The notes: a model not told the origin generated them from the sequence alone. 20,574 nucleotides of DNA from Acidobacteriota bacterium (GCA_003225515.1 QIAK01000417.1:4449-25022), one strand, 5' to 3'. Shown: positions 1 through 6,990, counted from the first letter of the stretch. Translations and numbers: made by a program.

Positions 1-166
1 ACCGGTGCAGGAAGAGCGAATGCGGCTGCCGCTGTTTATGGGGCGGAACGTTCGCAGGAACAAAGTGAACACGATGCAGTTTGTAGTGCTCCAGCGCCAC
101 CCGCGCCAGAGCCAGATGTCCGCGATGTACCGGATCGAAGGTGCCGCCGAAGAGTCCAATGTTCAT
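1..166 (-). CDS. nadD: Nicotinate-nucleotide adenylyltransferase, N-terminal part (runs off window)
   Basis: NadD transfers AMP from ATP to nicotinate mononucleotide in NAD biosynthesis in the cytoplasm. Reading from the ATG at 166 on the minus strand gives 55 codons before the window edge. The protein opens with the nucleotidyltransferase signature GGTFDPVHRGH (residues 7-17), whose HxGH-type end binds the ATP phosphates. It continues with VPANVPPHK (residues 36-44), typical of NadD. No strong Shine-Dalgarno precedes the ATG, but the motif lies at the usual distance from it. The gene points the same way as obgE, rpmA and rplU further right, and nadD often follows obgE in bacteria, so it was probably once next to obgE. 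The C-terminal three quarters are outside the window. Confidence 0.9.
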   Translation of the reverse strand, partial: MNIGLFGGTFDPVHRGHLALARVALEHYKLHRVHFVPANVPPHKQRQPHSLFLHR

Positions 167-363
167 GGAAGTGGCTTGCCCGAGTGTAACTCGCCCGCCT
201 AGTGTCCGGATTCCCGAACCAAGATGCAAGCCGAATCATGATCGCACTGCCCGATCGGACGGTATCTCATACGACAATGGACATACAGAAGTTTCCTGAT
301 CGCTAAAACGAAATGAACTCCTGTAACGTTCCAGTTTCTTAATTTTAGAACTAGGATGACTGC

Positions 364-566
364 ATGCGAGTAACCCTCCCCCTACTCCGCATCCCGCCCG
401 CTCGTGCCCCGATTCTGAGGTATGGGGTGGCCGTGCTGAGTACTGCACTGGCGCTCATTCCCACGATTTTGCTGGCAGATGTGTCGGAAAGCAGGCTCGC
501 CCTGTTCGGCGTGGCCGTCATGGTAAGCGCCTGGTACGGGGGATGGAAGCCCGGAGTGGTGGCTAC
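364..566 (+). pseudogene. Membrane-domain (DUF4118-like) fragment of the sensor kinase, cut off by a frameshift
   Basis: From the ATG at 364 (AGGA at 353-356 is a reasonable ribosome site) this frame encodes two hydrophobic segments, about residues 20-38 and 45-60. They are followed by GGWKPGVVAT, which resembles the KdpD-type DUF4118 membrane domain. In that family the next residues lead to a YFFxPP segment. Here that continuation (LPPYFAL, then a further membrane helix) is in the next frame from 563 onward. The frame change lies near 562-566, and about ten residues seem to be missing. The open frame continues uninformatively to a stop at 720. I read this as the lost N-terminus of the kinase at 608-2614. 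Seen: two frames with complementary halves. Inferred: one ancestral gene. Confidence 0.7.
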
Positions 567-607
567 CTCCGTATTTCGCGCTGGCCGGGGAGCACAGCCC
601 GGCGGAG

Positions 608-2614
608 TTGCGCACCGCCATCGTCCGCCTGTCGCTGTTCTTCTTTCTGGCCATGCTGATCTGCTGGCTGAATGCCGCCTTGCGGGCATCGCAAGAAAGT
701 TTGCGGCGCTCGGAGCTTAACTTCCGGTCGCTCGTCACGAATGCGCCTTACGGAATTTGTCGCTGCGATTCCAAGGGCAAGATCCTGGATGCGAATCCTG
801 CATTTCTCGAATTGCTGGGCCATACTTCGGTCGACGAATTGATTGGGCGGCACATCTTCGCGTTGTATGCGGACAACGACAAATGGTTCGATCTGGCCGA
901 TTTCCTGCGCTCTTCTGACCCGTTCAAGGGACTCACGGCGGAATGGAAGCGCAAGAACAATACGACGACTGTGGTTCGTGTGTCGGGACGCTCGGTGGAA
1001 AACGACGGCGAAGGTCTCGTGTTCGAACTCTTCGCCGAGGATATTACCGAGCGCCGCGCCCTGGAACAGCAACTACAACAGTCTCAGAAGATGGAGGCCG
1101 TAGGGCGACTGGCGGGCGGCATCGCGCATGATTTCAACAACCTTCTGATGGTTATTCTCGGCTATTCGGAATTCCTGTTGGAACGCTTGGGAGCCGAGCC
1201 GAACTTGCGCGGTCCGGCACAGGAAATTTCGAGCGCCGCCGAGCGCGCATCATCGCTGACGCGACAACTGCTGGCCTTCAGCCGCAAGCAGATGCTGGCT
1301 CCTCGCATCGTGAATCTGAACGACGTCGCTACGGAAAATTTGAAAATGCTGACCCGCATGATCGGTGAGGACATCGATCTGGTCATGGTTCCAAGTCCCA
1401 ACCTGTGGCCGGTACGCGCCGATGCCGGTCAGATCGAGCAGGTCATCATGAATCTGGCGGTGAACGCGCGGGATGCGATGCCCTCTGGCGGAAAGCTCAC
1501 GATCGAGACTTCAAATGTGACGCTCGATGAAGAATACGCGCGTTTTCATGCGCCTTTGCAGCCTGGCGACTACGTAATGGTCGCAATCAGCGACACCGGT
1601 GCAGGCATGGATACGGAAACGCAGTCGCATATCTTCGAGCCCTTTTTCACGACGAAGGGAACAAAAGGAACCGGCCTCGGATTATCCACGGTGTATGGCA
1701 TCGTAAAACAGAGTGGAGGATACATCTGGGTTTTCAGCGAGGTGAACCGGGGCACGACGTTCAAGATCTACTTGCCGCGGGTAGCATCGAGCGGTGAGGC
1801 AACTGCCGCGCATGTGCCGTCGCCCATCGAGTACCGCAAAGTGGAACCGGGAACGGAAACTATCCTGCTGGTGGAAGATGAAGCGAATCTGCGCTACTTG
1901 GCGCGCCAGTATCTTGAAAAGCAGGGGTACAAGGTAATCGAAGCGGCGGATGGCGCTGTGGCGGTGCAGATTGCCGTGGCGCATGAAGGAGTGATCCACC
2001 TGCTGCTGACAGACGTGATCATGCCCGGGATGAACGGGCGCGAGTTAGCCCAGCGAGTTTCTGAAATTCGCCCCAACGTGAAAGTGCTTTACATGTCCGG
2101 GTACACGGAAAATGTGATCGGACACAACGGCATGCTGGATGCGGGCATACGCCTGCTTCAGAAGCCCTTTAACCTTCGCGACCTGAAACGAATCGTGCGC
2201 GAAGTGCTCGATGCAACTCCAACTCCCCCGGAGGTCACCATGTCCATGCAGTCTGCTGAACCGCTCCGCTCCACCCGCACCCGAGAGAATTCGCCTTTGC
2301 GCGCGCAAAGATTTCATCTTCACCTGCCGCTACGGTATAGGCGGCTGGGCGAGAATGATTGGCACGTAGGCACAACCGAAAACATCAGCCGCTCCGGCAT
2401 GCTTTTCCAGGCCGACGAGCTTTTACAGCCCAACGCTCAACTGGAAATCAATCTTGTGCTTCCGGCGGAAATTGCCGGACTTTCGGCCACGGAAGTGGTG
2501 TGCCGTGGAGAAGTAGTGCGTACGGTTGAGCAGCAGGGACAGACATTGAGTCCGGCGCTGGCCGCGCGGATTCTGCAATATCACTTCCAGCACGGTCCGC
2601 TTCCGCGGGCCTGA
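608..2614 (+). CDS. Hybrid sensor histidine kinase with receiver and C-terminal PilZ domain (N-terminus frameshifted)
   Basis: The frame is open from 527, and its first usual start is TTG 608. The intact gene would have begun at 364. Domains, numbered from 608: a membrane helix at 5-25; PAS at about 35-145; HisKA with phosphoacceptor His174 in AHDFNN; HATPase_c with the N box near Asn282, a DTGAGMD G1 box and a GTGLGLS G2 box; a receiver at about 419-535 with Asp424, phosphoacceptor Asp469 and Lys519 in the QKPF motif; and PilZ at about 568-662 with NISRSG, matching NxSxxG. The PilZ RxxxR arginines are not clearly present, so cyclic-di-GMP binding is uncertain. Expected chemistry is autophosphorylation at His174 and intramolecular transfer to Asp469, with PilZ as ligand sensor or output. 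There is no DNA-binding domain and no partner regulator beside it. A terminator follows at 2667. Without the membrane segments the product may be soluble or dead. Confidence 0.85.
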   Translation: MRTAIVRLSLFFFLAMLICWLNAALRASQESLRRSELNFRSLVTNAPYGICRCDSKGKILDANPAFLELLGHTSVDELIGRHIFALYADNDKWFDLADFLRSSDPFKGLTAEWKRKNNTTTVVRVSGRSVENDGEGLVFELFAEDITERRALEQQLQQSQKMEAVGRLAGGIAHDFNNLLMVILGYSEFLLERLGAEPNLRGPAQEISSAAERASSLTRQLLAFSRKQMLAPRIVNLNDVATENLKMLTRMIGEDIDLVMVPSPNLWPVRADAGQIEQVIMNLAVNARDAMPSGGKLTIETSNVTLDEEYARFHAPLQPGDYVMVAISDTGAGMDTETQSHIFEPFFTTKGTKGTGLGLSTVYGIVKQSGGYIWVFSEVNRGTTFKIYLPRVASSGEATAAHVPSPIEYRKVEPGTETILLVEDEANLRYLARQYLEKQGYKVIEAADGAVAVQIAVAHEGVIHLLLTDVIMPGMNGRELAQRVSEIRPNVKVLYMSGYTENVIGHNGMLDAGIRLLQKPFNLRDLKRIVREVLDATPTPPEVTMSMQSAEPLRSTRTRENSPLRAQRFHLHLPLRYRRLGENDWHVGTTENISRSGMLFQADELLQPNAQLEINLVLPAEIAGLSATEVVCRGEVVRTVEQQGQTLSPALAARILQYHFQHGPLPRA

Positions 2615-2666
2615 TGCCGCGGCTCAAAGATCCCAGCGCGAAGTTTGTGGGGAATGACGGAACGAG

Positions 2667-2689
2667 AGGCGGCCTTCGGGCCGCCTTTT
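2667..2689 (+). terminator. Intrinsic terminator after the sensor kinase
   Basis: A perfect 8-bp stem (AGGCGGCC / GGCCGCCT) closed by a stable TTCG tetraloop is followed by TTT and a C. It lies 52 bp past the kinase stop, between two convergent genes. On the opposite strand the hairpin is not followed by T residues, so it should mainly end kinase transcripts rather than fic transcripts. Confidence 0.85.
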
Positions 2690-2707
2690 CGACTATGCCT
2701 GTGGTTT

Positions 2708-3898
2708 TCAGCGAATCGGCTCAGTGCCTGCCGCGACCATTGCCAGATATTTGGAATACGAAAATACACGGTTCCTTCTGCCGCCCGTCATTTCTTTCGC
2801 GATGCCCAACCGGCTGAGATGTTCCAGCGCAGCGGTCACCGTGGGCACCGACAGGGCAAGCGCCTTTGACATCGCTCCGATATTCGCGATCGGCCGCTTT
2901 TGCATATATTCCTGAACGCGCAGCGCCGAAGACGATGCCCGGCCCAGAGCCGCGACCCTCCTTCTGTCCGTGGCAAACAGCGCCAAAGATCGCTTCACTG
3001 CCTGCGAGACCTCGCCGGCGGTGCTTTCGATTCCCTCCAGAAAAAAGCTCAGCCAATCCTCCCACGCGCCTTCGGTCCGCACCCGCTGCAGTAGTTGATA
3101 GTAGTGGTCGCGATGTGTCTTGAAAAAAAGGCTCAGATAGAGGAGTGGCTCGCGCAGAGCTTTTTTCTCGCAGAGCAGCAGCGTAATCAAAAGTCGGCCC
3201 AGCCTGCCGTTGCCATCAAGAAAGGGGTGGATCGACTCGAACTGAACATGAATCAGACCGAGCCTTACCAATAACGGCAGCGATTCGCTTTCGTCATGCA
3301 GGAACTTCTCAAACGGATCGAGGCACTCCATGAGCCGATTTGGAGGAGGAGGCACAAATTCCGCATTGCCCGGCCGCGTCCCGCCGATCCAGTTCTGTGA
3401 TCGCCGGAATTCACCAGGAGTCTTGTTTGAGCCGCGGCCCCCTCTGAGCAGAATCGCATGCATCTCGCGAATCAACCGCAGAGAAAGCGGGAATCCGTTG
3501 CGCAGTCGGCGCAACCCGTGCTGCATCGCTGCCACATAATTCGAGACTTCTTCCACGTCGTCCACGGGTACACCTGGCGCCGCGTGGTTTTCAAAAAGCA
3601 ACAACTCAGAAAGTGACGACTGCGTGCCCTCGATTTGCGAAGACAGCACGGCCTCTTTGCGGACGTAGGAATATAACAGCAGATTCGTATCGGGGGCGAG
3701 GCTTGAAAGGCCATCGAGACGGCCCACCGCCCGGTCGGCGCGCTCGATGCGTCCATGAAGCCGGCGAAGATCTACGGGAGGACGGGGCGGGAGCGGAACA
3801 GGAATGTAGGCCTTCACCGCTTCGCCGACCACACTGGTGGTGACGTACGATCCTGTCCTGGACCGAATCGGCTTGCTTAAGACCTCCCGTGTAGGCAT
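2708..3898 (-). CDS. Fic family protein adenylyltransferase with C-terminal winged helix
   Basis: Fic enzymes move AMP (sometimes another nucleotide group) from ATP to hydroxyl residues of target proteins. This 396-residue protein has the full catalytic motif HPFLDGNGRLGR (His224 to Arg235). An N-terminal inhibitory motif SSQIEG (Ser86 to Gly91) matches (S/T)xxxE(G/N); Glu90 would block productive ATP binding, as in class II Fic proteins. Residues about 322-388 look like a winged helix, with ALALSVPTVTAALEHLSRLG as the likely HTH. The layout is that of chromosomal Fic_N-Fic-wHTH proteins such as SoFic, not a small toxin with a separate antitoxin, and no antitoxin gene is adjacent. The ATG at 3898 is preceded by AAAGG at 8 nt. 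A 78-bp palindrome directly upstream suggests self-regulation through the winged helix. The target protein cannot be told from sequence. Confidence 0.92.
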   Translation of the reverse strand: MPTREVLSKPIRSRTGSYVTTSVVGEAVKAYIPVPLPPRPPVDLRRLHGRIERADRAVGRLDGLSSLAPDTNLLLYSYVRKEAVLSSQIEGTQSSLSELLLFENHAAPGVPVDDVEEVSNYVAAMQHGLRRLRNGFPLSLRLIREMHAILLRGGRGSNKTPGEFRRSQNWIGGTRPGNAEFVPPPPNRLMECLDPFEKFLHDESESLPLLVRLGLIHVQFESIHPFLDGNGRLGRLLITLLLCEKKALREPLLYLSLFFKTHRDHYYQLLQRVRTEGAWEDWLSFFLEGIESTAGEVSQAVKRSLALFATDRRRVAALGRASSSALRVQEYMQKRPIANIGAMSKALALSVPTVTAALEHLSRLGIAKEMTGGRRNRVFSYSKYLAMVAAGTEPIR

Positions 3899-3902
3899 AG
3901 AA

Positions 3903-3980
3903 CGAACCTTTAATAAGAAAATCCGTTATTAAAGGATAACGCGATATCCTTTAATAAGGCAAATCCTTATTAAAGGTTCG
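3903..3980. promoter_or_regulatory. 78-bp near-perfect palindrome with four CCTTTAATAA half-sites (fic control region)
   Basis: The two 36-bp arms (3903-3938 and 3945-3980) are reverse complements except for five pairs in the inner 8-bp segment (3918-3925 against 3958-3965). The centre is ACGCGA, at 3941/3942. Four copies of the unit CCTTTAATAA lie at 3907-3916 (+), 3926-3935 (-), 3948-3957 (+) and 3967-3976 (-). The palindrome fills the spacer between the obgE stop and fic, ending 5 bp before the fic ATG. The half-site nearest the gene contains, on the minus strand, the AAAGG that would serve as ribosome binding site. This arrangement suits cooperative binding of two dimers covering promoter and ribosome site. 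The Fic protein's own winged helix is the obvious candidate binder, which is an inference. Confidence 0.8.
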
Positions 3981-3993
3981 CTTTTCAGGAAAT

Positions 3994-5040
3994 CTATTCC
4001 ACGGAAGGCGCGTGGCTGGATTCGGGCTGCTCGCGGAGGCGGGTGATCGCATCCGCCATCGCGTACTTCAATTCCTCGATCCCTTTGCCGGTCACGGCGG
4101 AGATCTCATACAGCTTCAGCTTGTGTTTCTTGCAATAGCGTTTTAGGGCGGCCAATTTGTCTTTGTTGACGGCATCGATCTTGGATGCGGCCATGATCAT
4201 CGGCTTCTCATTCAGATGAGCCCCGAAGCTGGCAAGCTCGCCCAGAATCACTTCCACGTCCTTGGCGACATTCTGCCGACCGCTGGAATCGGAAACGTCC
4301 ACGAGATGTACAAGCAGGCGGGTGCGCTCGATGTGCCGCAAGAACTGCGTGCCCAGTCCGGCGCCAGAGTGCGCGCCTTCGATCAATCCCGGAATATCCG
4401 CCACGACGAAGCTGACTTCATTTCTCGCATCACCCACGGCAACCACTCCCAGGTTGGGCTCGAGCGTGGTGAAAGGATAGTCGGCAATCTTGGGCCTCGC
4501 CGCCGAAATCCGCGAGATCAGCGTCGACTTGCCCACATTCGGATATCCGACAAGACCGACATCCGCGAGCAGCTTCAATTCGAGGCGATAAGTATGTTCC
4601 TCGCCCGGACGTCCTTCCTCATGTTCGCGTGGGGCCTGATGAACAGAGGTTGCAAAGCGCGCGTTACCGCGGCCGCCGCGTCCACCGCGAGCAATCACGA
4701 TGCTCTGATCGGGTTCTGAAAACTCGAAGATCTTATCGCCGGTTTCGTCGTCGTACACAATGGTTCCAACGGGAACTTTCAGAGTTATGCCTTCCCCATC
4801 ATGTCCGGTCTTGTTGGAACCTTCGCCGTGACGGCCGCGCTGGGCAGTATGCTCGGGATTGAAACGGAAATGAACGAGCGTGTTATGCCGCTCGCTCGAC
4901 TCCATAACGATATCGCCCCCTTTACCGCCATCGCCACCGGAGGGACCGCCGCGGGGAACAAATTTTTCCCGTCGGAACGCGAGGCAGCCATTGCCGCCAT
5001 CGCCAGCTTTGACCCGAATTTTTGCCTCATCGATAAACAT
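3994..5040 (-). CDS. obgE: GTPase Obg/CgtA
   Basis: Obg is an essential GTPase linked to large-subunit assembly and the stringent response, acting in the cytoplasm on 50S particles. The 348-residue protein has the glycine-rich Obg fold (residues 1-158: GDGGNG, GGPSGGDGGKGGD, GGRGGRGN). The G domain follows: G1 GYPNVGKST (165-173), the YPFTTLEPNLGVV switch region, G3 DIPG (215-218), G4 SKID (286-289, Ser replacing the usual Asn) and G5 SAVTGKG (314-320). No OCT domain follows, as in many Gram-negative forms. The start at 5040 matches the family N-terminus (FIDEAKIRVKAGDGGNG), although no clear Shine-Dalgarno is seen. It lies downstream of rplU and rpmA on the same strand, but a terminator and a repeat-rich spacer separate it from rpmA, so it may have its own promoter. 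Confidence 0.97.
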   Translation of the reverse strand: MFIDEAKIRVKAGDGGNGCLAFRREKFVPRGGPSGGDGGKGGDIVMESSERHNTLVHFRFNPEHTAQRGRHGEGSNKTGHDGEGITLKVPVGTIVYDDETGDKIFEFSEPDQSIVIARGGRGGRGNARFATSVHQAPREHEEGRPGEEHTYRLELKLLADVGLVGYPNVGKSTLISRISAARPKIADYPFTTLEPNLGVVAVGDARNEVSFVVADIPGLIEGAHSGAGLGTQFLRHIERTRLLVHLVDVSDSSGRQNVAKDVEVILGELASFGAHLNEKPMIMAASKIDAVNKDKLAALKRYCKKHKLKLYEISAVTGKGIEELKYAMADAITRLREQPESSHAPSVE

Positions 5041-5048
5041 GGGAAACC

Positions 5049-5147
5049 GTCGTTGGTCGTTCGTCGTCGGCCCTTGTCGTAGGCAGCGGTGTTAGTCGTT
5101 AACGGCACATCCCTGGATTCGCCGGCGCACGACCGACCAACCACGAC
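5049..5147. repeat. GTCGTTGGTCGTT-type inverted repeat in rpmA-obgE spacer
   Basis: The left part (5049-5070) is built of GTCGTT-like units. A further GTTAGTCGTTAACGG lies at 5091, and an opposing copy CGACCGACCAACCACGAC at 5130-5147. The arms pair with a 3-nt bulge and one mismatch. The same unit forms a cleaner inverted repeat between hslV and hslU (14313-14378), which suggests a dispersed intergenic family. Confidence 0.55.
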
Positions 5148-5150
5148 CAA

Positions 5151-5178
5151 AACAAAAGCCTCGTCCCGAAGGCGAGGC
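5151..5178 (-). terminator. Intrinsic terminator after rpmA
   Basis: Read on the minus strand, a GCCTCG...CGAGGC stem with a CCTTCGGGA-type apex is followed by TTTTGTT. It lies 46 bp past the rpmA stop and would end the rplU-rpmA transcript before obgE. The inverted-repeat spacer continues behind it. Confidence 0.7.
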
Positions 5179-5223
5179 CTTTTGCGAGGCGCTCTTGCCC
5201 CGCGAGCTTTTCGACAGCGAGAC

Positions 5224-5487
5224 TTACTGTACTTCTACGGGCTCAACCATCACGAACTTGCCCATTTGTCCCTTGTTCAGGAACTTGATGCGTCCAGTGA
5301 TTTTGGCAAATAGCGTGTCGTCTTTGCCGCGGCCTACGTTGAGACCGGGTTTCACGCGAGTGCCGCGCTGGCGAACAATGATGGTGCCGCCGGGCACGAT
5401 TTGCCCGCCGAATGCCTTAAATCCAAGCCGCTGCGCGTTGGAGTCGCGCCCGTTTCGTGAAGTGCCTTGCCCTTTTTTATGTGCCAT
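5224..5487 (-). CDS. rpmA: 50S ribosomal protein bL27
   Basis: bL27 is a large-subunit protein whose N-terminal tail reaches the peptidyl-transferase centre. The 87-residue sequence has the family hallmarks: MAHKKGQGTSRNGRDS at the start, then GQIVPGGTIIVRQRGT and VGRGKDDTLFA. It lacks the cleavable N-terminal extension found in Firmicutes, so the mature tail begins at AHKK after Met removal. It lies 72 bp downstream of rplU on the same strand, the usual ribosomal pair, and is followed by an intrinsic terminator. Confidence 0.98.
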   Translation of the reverse strand: MAHKKGQGTSRNGRDSNAQRLGFKAFGGQIVPGGTIIVRQRGTRVKPGLNVGRGKDDTLFAKITGRIKFLNKGQMGKFVMVEPVEVQ

Positions 5488-5559
5488 AAAACCTCAGTTG
5501 TCAGTGGCTGCTGGCCAGCTTGAAAAATTAGCGGGACGGCGACTAGCTTATCCCGGTTC

Positions 5560-6030
5560 TTACTTTTTCTTTGCGGCCGATTTCTTAGCCGCCTTTTTGG
5601 GTGCAGCTTTCTTTTTGGCCGAGCTCTTCTTGGCCTTTGGCTCCGCCTCGTGCGATTCTTCCTCGGCTGCCCTCACCTTTTTCGGCTTGGCTTCCTTCTT
5701 GGGAAGATCGGGGGCTTTGAAGCTCTGGCCGCCAAAAGCGATTTCAGAGATGCGAACCGCCGAATAGGCCTGCCGGTGTCCACGCAGCTTCTTGTACTGC
5801 TTCTTGCGCTTGTAATGGAAGACAAGGATCTTCGCGCCACGGCCTTCTTCGACGACATGGCCCACGACTCGCGCATCGGCTTGCTGACCGACCTGGCCCT
5901 CTTCGCCGGAAACGGCCACGACAGGGAATTCCACCTGTCCGTCGGTGCCGGTGCCCACTTTTTCCACTCGAATTACGTCTCCGGGCGCCACCCGGTACTG
6001 CTTTCCACCGGCGCGGATAACCGCGTACAT
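5560..6030 (-). CDS. rplU: 50S ribosomal protein bL21 with Lys/Ala-rich C-terminal tail
   Basis: bL21 is a 23S-rRNA-binding large-subunit protein. The start is the ATG at 6030, because MYAVIRAGGKQYRV is the family N-terminus and GGAGG lies 8 nt upstream; the frame stays open further up to 6108. Residues 1-103 are the normal bL21 core (FHYKRKKQYKKLRGHRQ near 71-87). Residues about 105-156 are an extra tail, first acidic and mixed, then repeats of lysine, alanine, serine and proline resembling a histone H1 tail. The typical protein is about 100 residues, so the tail adds half its length. It is probably disordered and may bind rRNA or DNA. A promoter at 6245-6274 drives rplU-rpmA. Confidence 0.96.
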   Translation of the reverse strand: MYAVIRAGGKQYRVAPGDVIRVEKVGTGTDGQVEFPVVAVSGEEGQVGQQADARVVGHVVEEGRGAKILVFHYKRKKQYKKLRGHRQAYSAVRISEIAFGGQSFKAPDLPKKEAKPKKVRAAEEESHEAEPKAKKSSAKKKAAPKKAAKKSAAKKK

Positions 6031-6244
6031 GCGTCTGCCTCCGTCAAATGTCGTGAAATCAAGCCCTAAAAAGGAAATCGTAAAATGGAACTCTCCAAGC
6101 CAGACCACGTTGGGTCACTCAGGGCGCACACGGGCGCAACCAAGGGGCTTGCGAATTTCCTGTGCTTGCTGTGTTTTCCGCCTCGGCGCTTGAGCCAAGA
6201 CAGGCGTACCCAGAACGGGTCCGCGAGTACAGGCAAACTCAAGT

Positions 6245-6274
6245 ATTCTAACGTGCCCTGTCGAAATCGGTCAA
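6245..6274 (-). promoter_or_regulatory. Sigma-70-like promoter for rplU-rpmA
   Basis: On the minus strand TTGACC (6274-6269), an 18-bp spacer and TAGAAT (6250-6245) form a good housekeeping promoter. Transcription from about 6238 would leave a leader of roughly 210 nt before rplU, long enough for ribosomal-protein leader regulation. I could not identify a specific leader fold. Confidence 0.55.
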
Positions 6275-6445
6275 ACCAAATCCGGTGTGAAGACACCTCG
6301 GCTCCTATAAAGCGCTTGCGTTGTGCGGCAACTTGCGGCCGCTGTGAGGCGGCGCCCGCGGCGCCCGGACGCAAATTTGTCGTCGATTTTGCTGTTTTGC
6401 GCCTCGTATGCGAAAATTCCGCCGGATTCCCCTGGAGGAAAATCA

Positions 6446-6928
6446 ATGCTCAAACGCTATTTAACCATTGCCATGTGCCTTCTCGCTTTGACTCTGTCCG
6501 GTTTCGCGCAAATGAAGAAGGCTGCGACCAAGAAGGTAGCGGCGGGCCCGGCGCCCGATAAGGCTCTGATGCAGAAAATATGGGACGGCTGGTCCACTCT
6601 CGATCCTGCCAATGTCGCGAAGTATTATGCGCCTGGTCCCCATACTTTCTTTGACATTGCTCCCCTGAAGTATGGCAGTTGGGACGAGTATGAGAAGGGC
6701 GTCAAAGGCGTATTAGCGGGTTACAAGAGCGCGAAATGCTCCGTAAACGACGACGCCACTGTCCATTCTCATGGCGACCTGGTCTGGGGCACGGCCACCA
6801 TTGCGGAACAGATGACGACGAAGGCCGGAAAAGTGGAGATGGGAAATTTTCGCTGGACGGTGATCTGGGAGAATGTCGACGGCAAGTGGCTGATCGTGCA
6901 CGAGCACGTCTCTGAGCCGCTTCAATAA
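6446..6928 (+). CDS. Secreted SnoaL/DUF4440-like (NTF2-fold) protein
   Basis: The ATG at 6446 is chosen because GGAGG (6434-6438) lies 7 nt upstream and a signal peptide follows directly (MLKRYLTIAMCLLALTLSGFAQ, likely cleaved after SGFAQ). The mature part begins with a short Lys/Ala linker. The rest, from PDKALMQKIWDGWSTLDPANVAKYY to FRWTVIWENVDGKWLIVHEHVS, has the pattern of NTF2-like proteins of the SnoaL/DUF4440 type: a helix pair, then a curved sheet ending in a W-x-VxHEH strand. The family includes small-molecule-binding proteins and enzymes, and no specific substrate can be read from the sequence. The product is 160 residues and probably periplasmic. It is transcribed divergently from rplU and converges on the TSUP gene. 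Confidence 0.85.
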   Translation: MLKRYLTIAMCLLALTLSGFAQMKKAATKKVAAGPAPDKALMQKIWDGWSTLDPANVAKYYAPGPHTFFDIAPLKYGSWDEYEKGVKGVLAGYKSAKCSVNDDATVHSHGDLVWGTATIAEQMTTKAGKVEMGNFRWTVIWENVDGKWLIVHEHVSEPLQ

Positions 6929-6944
6929 TCGAGGGCGAGGGGGG

Positions 6945-6986
6945 CAGGTCAGATTAAACATTGGTCGAGCGTGCCCGCCTGACCTG
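6945..6986. repeat. Inverted repeat between convergent genes
   Basis: CAGGTCAG (6945-6952) and CTGACCTG (6979-6986) are perfect 8-nt arms around a 26-nt loop, between the convergent SnoaL-like and TSUP genes. It could be a weak bidirectional transcript end. No T tract follows on either strand. Confidence 0.35.
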
Positions 6987-6990
6987 GCTC

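Noticed and set aside
562..566. Programmed ribosomal frameshift or translational bypass to explain the split genes
   Set aside because: No slippery heptamer is evident at the three junctions, and conserved residues are missing rather than just shifted, so deletions or assembly loss fit better.
2708..3898. Fic as toxin of a toxin-antitoxin pair
   Set aside because: The inhibitory SSQIEG motif is inside the same protein and no small antitoxin frame adjoins it. The layout is class II, not FicTA or Doc/Phd.
4216..4719. Plus-strand 167-residue open frame inside obgE
   Set aside because: It lies wholly opposite a clearly conserved GTPase, has no ribosome site and no family-like sequence.
6031..6108. 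26-residue extension of bL21
   Set aside because: The family N-terminus MYAVIRAGGKQYRV begins at 6030 with GGAGG upstream.
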